The position numbers were made by a program, and so were the translations under genes. Source: Melitaea cinxia (taxonomy: Eukaryota; Arthropoda; Insecta; Lepidoptera; Nymphalidae). From it: a stretch of DNA of 64,000 nt. The stretch's first letter is position 1. Each line of letters begins with the position of its first letter. Below the pieces are notes generated by a model, which made no database searches, was not told the origin of the DNA, and worked only from the letters and a program-made list of their open reading frames with translations. This document shows, piece by piece, positions 57,557 through 64,000 of the stretch. Location: the NCBI RefSeq assembly GCF_905220565.1, contig NC_059399.1, positions 6,727,501 through 6,791,500 of the forward strand. The letters are read 5' to 3'.

Positions 57557-58592
57557 ACAGCTATATGTAAAATGAAACATTGACAAACAATAACATCCAA
57601 ACTTTTATCGTTTACAAATTAAAACGGAATTTAACTTACATTTGAACTTTGAAGCGTAAATGTTAAAATGTCATCATGTTAAAACTGTTCTTTTGTTGTT
57701 TGCGTAATAATATATTGTATACGTAAATAAGTAATTACAATATAATAAGTACGAGTTTTTAATTGTTTTATGTTACAGTTTTACTAATCGTGTGACGTGT
57801 ATGAATATTTGCCGTATCATTCATTGTTTTACGAAAACATGCGTTTCTTGTTTAACGGATGGTGTGAAATTTGATTTTTTCTCCTCTCACTCATTTTTGG
57901 AAGAGGACATACACGCCGTAAGTACGTCCCGTTCCAATTATTTATGAAAGTATGCACTAACCAGGTTACTAGCTAGCCAGCTCCTGCTATAGTAGATAAT
58001 TATTTATAATCGTTATTAAGTTTGACGCGAGAAGACAAAGGTTGATTTACTGTTAACAATAATAAATAAAATAAGAAAATGTATTATTATAATGACAACA
58101 TATGTACATATGCAATAAGAAATAAATTATTTGGATTATGTAATAATTTATCATAAATTATAAATCCTACTAATATTATAAACGCGAAAGTTTGTATGTA
58201 TGAATGTACAGATGTATGGATGTTTGTTCCTCTTTCACGCAAAAAACTACTGAATGGATTTTAATGAAAGATAGTGTGTGAATTCTCCAAAATATAACGA
58301 TAATTGTCAAGTAAGTCGGAAAAAATCTGCCATCTACGAGGTATTCTGGCGTACGCTGCAAAAACTGTAGAGTTTACACGTATATAATGTGCAGGAGAAA
58401 TGTTTATCTTAATTAGTCCTACAAAAAAATCTTTTGTGAGTAAGTCATTATCGCCAAAAAAGTGAACCATAAATACAATAAAAATTGACAATACATTTCT
58501 AATGCACATTTGGTAGTAACAAATTTATTTTTGTATCAAAATACTTTTATTAAACTTCGTCTTTTACACTACATCATATAAACGATAATTAA
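57557..58592. other. AT-rich DNA with one interspersed-repeat piece
   Basis: 58160-58270 has TCCTACTAATATTATAAACGCG and AACTACTGAATGGATTTTAAT, text common to Helitron-like repeats of moths. No gene seen. Confidence 0.4.
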
Positions 58593-58881
58593 TCTATACA
58601 AAAAATAAAATTTGAATGTCTGTTTGTAATATTAAATTAACCACTTTATACAAATGCATATGGATGGATGGATTTTTGTCTGTCTGTCTGTCTGTTTGTT
58701 CCAGCTAATCTCTGAAATGGCTGGACTGATTTTGACAGGACTTTCACTGGAAGATACCTGATGTAGCAAGGAGTAACTTAGGCTACTTTTATTTTATTAA
58801 TTTATTTATTTTATAACTCGGCGAACTAAACAATAACTTTTTTGTTAAAATCCACGCGGACGAAGTCGCGGGCACAGATAG
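58593..58881 (+). mobile_element. Non-autonomous Helitron with mutated end
   Basis: A|TCTATACAAAAAATAAAATTTG start and CGCGGACGAAGTCGCG hairpin; the end reads CAGATAG|T instead of CAGCTAG|T. Confidence 0.65.
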
Positions 58882-59689
58882 TATGCTGTAAGCATTCTCT
58901 TACTTTGTACTAGGTAATGCAGCAATTAAGGAAAATAGGTACTTTAGCAAGATCATTATTCATTTACTTCAAGAAATCTAAAATAAGGATAGAAGTGCAT
59001 TTGAATGTTAGTGCATTTTATTTATGTTTATTAATTTTATTAGTAATTTCAAAAAACCTCAAATTATACAAATATATTAAACAGTATATATACAGATACA
59101 AGGAAAAACTTTTTTACATATGTCTATTTTAAGTACCCACGTACCTACTTGTGGACTTAAAATATTAAAAATTCATACTTTTACACTTAACCTATAACCA
59201 TACCATACAAAACTTTTTACACATATCAATATATCGACGGGTAACAATACAACCAATAAATTTTACATGACATAGTCAACATGTTCAGTAAATATTTAGT
59301 AGATATTGTTTCTTTAACATAATATGTAATCATTTTATTCATTAGTATGTATGTTGTAAATGCTTATATAAATATTATACATTTACACCATTCGTAATGA
59401 ATCAAGTGAATTTAAGTAACAACTTACATTTGTGTATGCAGTATTATGTTTGATAAATAGAACACAAATATTAGTTTAAATGTAGGTACATAATGACGAA
59501 CGCTCTTTTTGGAACCGGTCCGACGGAGTTCTGAAATTTGTTATTTTTTTGTGTAATATAATGCACAAAACGATAATAAAACCATGCAGTTAAAAATTAC
59601 AAATTTTGTGTATAGTAAATGCTCATAAGGTTATTGACAAGTAATTAAAATGTATTATGTAGGTACATATCTATTAGTCTCTTCTCTTC
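58882..59689. other. AT-rich DNA, no gene seen
   Basis: The 71-aa ORF at 58917 has no domain. Confidence 0.4.
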
Positions 59690-60262
59690 AGCCTATCGTA
59701 GTCCACTACTAGATATAGCCCTCCCAAGTTCGCGCCAAACACACTGGTTTTCTGTAATCCTCATCCATAGGCAATCTTATGTAGATCGTCGGTCCAGCGG
59801 GCCAGACAGCGGAACGTCTCACACTACGTTTGTCAACACGCGGTCTCCACTCCAGGACACGCCTGCTGCGGTGGCCATCGGTCCTGCGACATAGATGACC
59901 AGCCACTACTACTTCAACTTGCTGATTCTGTCGACTACTTTCATTTTCACGCCGATAGTCTAATTTCTTGTCATCTTTACAGAGCCATAGCCTATTCCAT
60001 TGCACGTTGAGTGACTTTAGGCTAGTTCCTTCGGCAGTGTCCATGTCTTAGCACCTTCTGTCAAAACACCAAGACGCATTGCTTGAACACTCGGTATAAC
60101 TTGCTTGTTAAACATAATTTTCGGTTTGCCCAAATTCATACCGAGACCGACACGTCGGGGAGAGTCATTTAGGCCGCCCAGCATTTGGCCTAGCTTCTTC
60201 AACGTCTTCCCTAAGATGACGATATCCTCGGCGAAACGAAGTTGTATTGGCAGTTGACGTTG
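59690..60262 (-). pseudogene. RTE-like non-LTR retrotransposon remnant (RT palm to C-terminus)
   Basis: Minus strand. Starts at the RT catalytic region, RFAEDIVILGKTLKKLGQML, where the usual DD is ED. Then GLGMNLGKPKIMFNKQVIPS; part of the thumb is missing; then GHLCRRTDGHRSRRVLEWRPR and KRSVRR, and an end like ARTWEGYI. The tail GTAGTGGACTACGATAGGCTG follows at 59700-59690. Two ORFs (59709-60044, 60017-60202) are pieces of this. The altered catalytic site and internal deletion make it dead. Confidence 0.7.
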
Positions 60263-60654
60263 ATGACTATTTATTAGTACAAATTGACATGCAAATGTAT
60301 GTACGAAGTAATGTATGAATATCTTAATTTATTTTGAAAGCCATTAATCAAGGGAGTACGAAATTTGTTTTATAATACCTATATTTGATGGTGGAAAGAT
60401 ATCACAATCCAGTGTGATTATATTTTAAAATATATTGAGCAATACGACAAATCAACTAACTTTTGATAAGATGAATTTTATCATTTTAAAGAAGTTACCT
60501 TACACATATCGTTCTGGCAAACTATATCTATATATAAGAGTCGTTAGAAAAGTTTTGAACACATTAACACTAGAAATTAATACACTTAAAGATGTACAGT
60601 CAAGTATTTACTTTAATATGTAATATAACTGAGGAATGAATTTTATATGAACAA

Positions 60655-60935
60655 ACTGAGGTAGGGCACAGCAGGAATTTCCTGCTCAAAATATGGAGCA
60701 GCCCGACTGGGGTAGTACCTCGACCTTACAGAAGATCACAGCTAAATAATACTGTTTTCAAGCAGTATTGTGTTCCTGTTGGTGAGTAGAGCGAGGTGAC
60801 CAGAGCTCCTGGGGGGGATTGGGGATTTGGTCGGCAACGCGCTTGCGATGCTTCTGGTGTTGTAGGCGTCTATAAGCTACGGTAATCTTATTTACCATCA
60901 GGTGAGCCGTACGCTTGTTTGCCGACCTAGTCATA
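60655..60935 (+). repeat. SINE-B-type repeat, near full length
   Basis: From AGGTAGGGCACAGCAGGAAT to GTTTGCCGACCTAGT followed by an AT-rich tail. Best copy of the family here. Confidence 0.75.
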
Positions 60936-62530
60936 TATATATAAAAAAATATATATATATAATTCACACGTTCTTTTCCAAAAAATAATACTTTTAATAA
61001 TTTATTCTTTTTACAGGCACAACGAGATTTTACATTGCTTTTTATAAACGATTTAATAACAACAAGATCTTCTGGAGTTCATTGCAAGCATCATAAAAAT
61101 GTATACAAGAACAAGCCCAGCAAAAAAAGATAATTTATATATTTTAAAATATTTTCCATTACATCTTTGGAGCGTATAATATAAACAACGATACATCCGG
61201 TAGCTTAAGAAGTAATTTTTCAATGTTAACTTCTAACGTTCGAGTCTGCACCAGTGGAAAATTTTGAAACGGACATCGTGTGCGTTACACTATAATAATT
61301 ATCTTCATTGAAGTTATTTTGCCACGATTGCGTTATTATTACGATTAATATAATTACAATGAAATTAATTTGTTTGGTAGCGTAGAAATTAAAATAGTGC
61401 TGAAGAAGGAATTAAAGCTGTGCCTACTAATACTCAAAATGCGACAACAAATCTCTGTCTATCTATGTCTGTTTATCTATCTGTTGTGTGATGCTTTCAT
61501 CCCTAAGCCATTGCAAAGGTACAGAGATGCACTATAGTTTGGGAAAGAACACAAGTTATTGCTTATCACGAAACAACGGCTGAAGGACTTTAAATAGGTC
61601 ATGAACGTTTGTCATTGTCGAAAGAATGACTATAAAATCACAGTTAAGTATTTGATATGCAATAAATACATAGTAGTAACGTAGTGGTATTGAGATTTCG
61701 ACCACATAGGGAATGAAAGTTGAAGTTAAGTTAATGCGGTAGAGACTGTTATAAAATTTTGGGTAAAGTTCAATAAACTATAAATACAGGAAATATTAGT
61801 AGGCCCTTCGATATTACAAGTTATTAATTTCCTGTAAACAAGAAGGTGTTTCTGCCGGTAAATATGTAATTCTTAAATAAACCTTGACTAGATGAAAAAA
61901 TCGCTTTTTAAAAATTTATAAATGTGCAAAATAAAATATCAAAAATAGAACTTTAGCTGATTGCTACAAAAAAAATTTAAAGGTATGCGAGAAATTTCTG
62001 TTTTTTAATTGTTGGCCTACCTCAATATAATTAAAAGGAATGTATAATATACGAGTTTTGAACTTAAAAACGCGCGCAAAGTTATTAGAATACACAAGAC
62101 GAGTATGACATAATGATATCGATCGATCTCCACGAGTTCTTACCTATACTAAAATTGTGATGTTCATTTTACAACGAATAATTCCACTGCTAATGTTGTA
62201 CTTTGGTCTAAAATTAAAAGAAACTGGTTATTATGGTAGCATTTTCTGGTCGTGAGTTTATGGAACTTAATTATCATATATAGTAACATCAAAGCTATAT
62301 CAACATCTACACGTTATGTTATATTTCTTGTACACAATGTTGTTTATACTTTTACCTGTTTCTTTAACTTTAGTAATGTTTATATTATACTTGTATATGT
62401 TACAGTTACGAAATGATTGTAACACTCCATTCTGACTTGCAAGTTTAAAAACTAACACCTGCTTAAGCAAGTTCAAACTTATTCAATTCAGAAAAAATAT
62501 CTGGAACATATACCAATCTATACTTATACA
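60936..62530. other. AT-rich DNA, no gene seen
   Basis: Nothing recognised beyond simple-sequence CTGT/CTAT stretches near 61450-61485. Confidence 0.4.
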
Positions 62531-62694
62531 TCTATAGAAATAAATAAAATTGGAGTGTCTATTTGTAATATTAAAATAACCGCTTTTTACTAAATGCATC
62601 TAATCAAAAAGCAAAAAAAATCTTGTTTGTCTGTCTATCTGCCTGTCTGTCTGTTTGTTCTGGCTAATCTCTGAAACGGCTGGACCGATTTTGA
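62531..62694 (+). mobile_element. Helitron 5' fragment
   Basis: A|TCTATAGAAATAAATAAAATTGG start, matching 19281-19577, but cut off after CGGCTGGACCGATTTTGATG. Confidence 0.6.
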
Positions 62695-62790
62695 TGTCTT
62701 TAGTCGTTCATCGTTTTAGTTTTTACGAATAAATGTAATAACAACCTTGCTATTTTTTGTAATTATTCTAATTTGTTATGAGTAGAATAC

Positions 62791-62999
62791 ATGTTACGCC
62801 CAAAAACTCGAAAACGCTCATTGAGCGAAAAAGAAAGCCCCAACGCGTTGTGGACACTATAAAACACATGAAATAGACAACACACTAAACACACAACACA
62901 CAAATTATGCAAAGGACCACAACGCGTCGTCGATTTTCTGTATGGCGGTTTTTTTTTCAAATCGCTCAATAAGCTTTTTTGGTGTTTGAGGGTAACATA
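62791..62999. mobile_element. Palindromic MITE of about 205 bp
   Basis: Ends ATGTTACGCCCAAAAACTCG and (inverted) ATGTTACCCTCAAACACC; ATTGAGCGA and CAACGCGTTGTGG are also mirrored further in. No transposase. The 90-aa minus ORF crosses it and is not a gene. Confidence 0.6.
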
Positions 63000-63834
63000 C
63001 GATCTGCACGCTGGACAATAAACACTGGTACTCATACATTTTCATACGAACTTTATTAAACATTCATAAAAAATATCTGTACGTAGTACTACAAAAAGAA
63101 TAAATAGAGCAGCCCAAGAGTTGGTATCGCTTGGCACTTATTATTTTCGAGAATAAATAATTTAAAAATATATATATCTATTGTAAGCCAGTACACATAT
63201 ATACCTACATATATATCTTGTTTTGTTATGGGACATAGCAATGATGGAATGGTTAGTATTCTTACGAAGTGCGATGAAAATTATTGTTCTTTTTTCTGAG
63301 AAAGATTTTTCTTAACGATCTTGATTGTGACGCACGTATGGTAAAACCGAGCAATAGGTATTTAAATCAAGTTAATAATTCAACGTTGTATTTTTCCAAA
63401 AGAATGAAGTCGTTCTTTGTCCGTTTTTGCTATAAATTTACAACTCAAAATATAACCTAACAACGCAAGTATTAGATTACATTTTGATTTGTAAATTTAT
63501 AGCAAAAAATAATAATTGTTTGATATCATTTTTTAAGTGTGAATACAACATCTAAGTTCTTAACTTTTTATAACGTACGAAAAAACTGGTGAATAAACTT
63601 TTGATTAAGAACTATACAAAAAAAAAAAAAAAAATGAATCTACTGACGTAAAGAAGGCGCCGCATAAATAAATTTGTTTGTAGTTCCAAGTAAGTCGAGA
63701 AATAAATCGAGATTTTTGTATGAAAAATATATACATTTTTAAATTGATTTCGTAATAAATAATATCAATAATATTTAAACGCCATAGTAAAATAAAATGT
63801 CATGCTGGAGGTCCTGAAGAAACAAACAATACAA
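63000..63834. other. AT-rich DNA, no gene seen
   Basis: Nothing recognised. Confidence 0.4.
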
Positions 63835-63905
63835 ATATTAGTTGTGAGTAGGAATTGAATCCGCGACTACGCACGATAGTCCGTTGCTGTACCGTTATAC
63901 AGATT
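63835..63905 (-). repeat. tRNA-like fragment, probably a SINE head
   Basis: Minus strand: GTATAACGGTACAGCAACGG (A-box-like) and GCGGATTCAATTCC (B-box-like). No good acceptor-stem pairing seen, so not called a tRNA gene. Confidence 0.35.
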
Positions 63906-64000
63906 AATTGTATTCGACAATAAATGTAAACCAAGAGATTCCATTCCGCACAGAGCATAAATTAATACAAAATAAATTATAGGAATTAATTAATGAACTT

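Noticed and set aside
62763..63035. 90-aa minus ORF with CPAC and other cysteines, zinc-finger-like
   Set aside because: It spans a palindromic MITE, and the cysteines show no zinc-finger spacing.
63835..63905. tRNA gene
   Set aside because: A-box- and B-box-like motifs exist, but no convincing acceptor stem or anticodon arm; more likely a SINE head.

Overview
This window is 64 kb of eukaryotic nuclear DNA. It is AT-rich, has spliced genes with GT-AG introns, and is dense in transposon debris. The repeat vocabulary points to a butterfly or moth (Lepidoptera): tRNA-headed SINEs, Helitron ends terminating in CAGCTAG, LINE tails resembling GTGGACTG..AGGCTGA, and a GAAGTCGG-ended interspersed repeat. 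The species cannot be named from the sequence alone.

Only two protein-coding genes are well supported, and they lie tail to tail. SUMF1 (formylglycine-generating enzyme) is on the + strand, with four coding exons at 10205-16485 and a predicted 332 aa product carrying both catalytic cysteines. A fatty-acid elongase of the ELOVL family is on the - strand, with eight coding exons from 27790 down to 18235 and a predicted 308 aa product with the HxxHH box. All exon joins keep frame and use GT-AG sites. A non-coding exon at 28400-28460 is a plausible 5' UTR exon of the elongase. GC-rich patches near 43.8-44.1 kb and 47.56-47.87 kb are promoter or first-exon candidates.

Layout. 0.1-2.45 kb: Helitrons, one holding a five-unit 282-bp tandem array. 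2.5-7.2 kb: SINE, GAAGTCGG repeat, and an LTR- or promoter-like block. 8.0-9.8 kb: hAT-like element with target duplication. 9.8-16.7 kb: SUMF1; intron 1 carries a 5'-inverted SINE and intron 2 a three-level nest of transposons. 17.4-28.5 kb: elongase with SINE and Helitrons in its introns. 28.5-64 kb: no confident gene, but remnants of several LINE types (R1-like C-terminus; endonuclease-RT of Jockey/CR1 type; RT plus restriction-like endonuclease type; RTE-like RT), a BEL/Pao-like LTR relic, further Helitrons, SINEs and MITEs, and a 130-bp tandem array.

The most striking structure is a near-perfect palindrome in SUMF1 intron 2. It has 791-base arms and a 69-base loop, and the loop holds the last codons of a mariner-type transposase. 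It therefore looks like an inverted duplication of the 3' end of a mariner-like transposon. It sits inside a Harbinger-like element and has itself been hit by a GAAGTCGG repeat. Both genes are ER proteins in other animals, but nothing here suggests that they act together.
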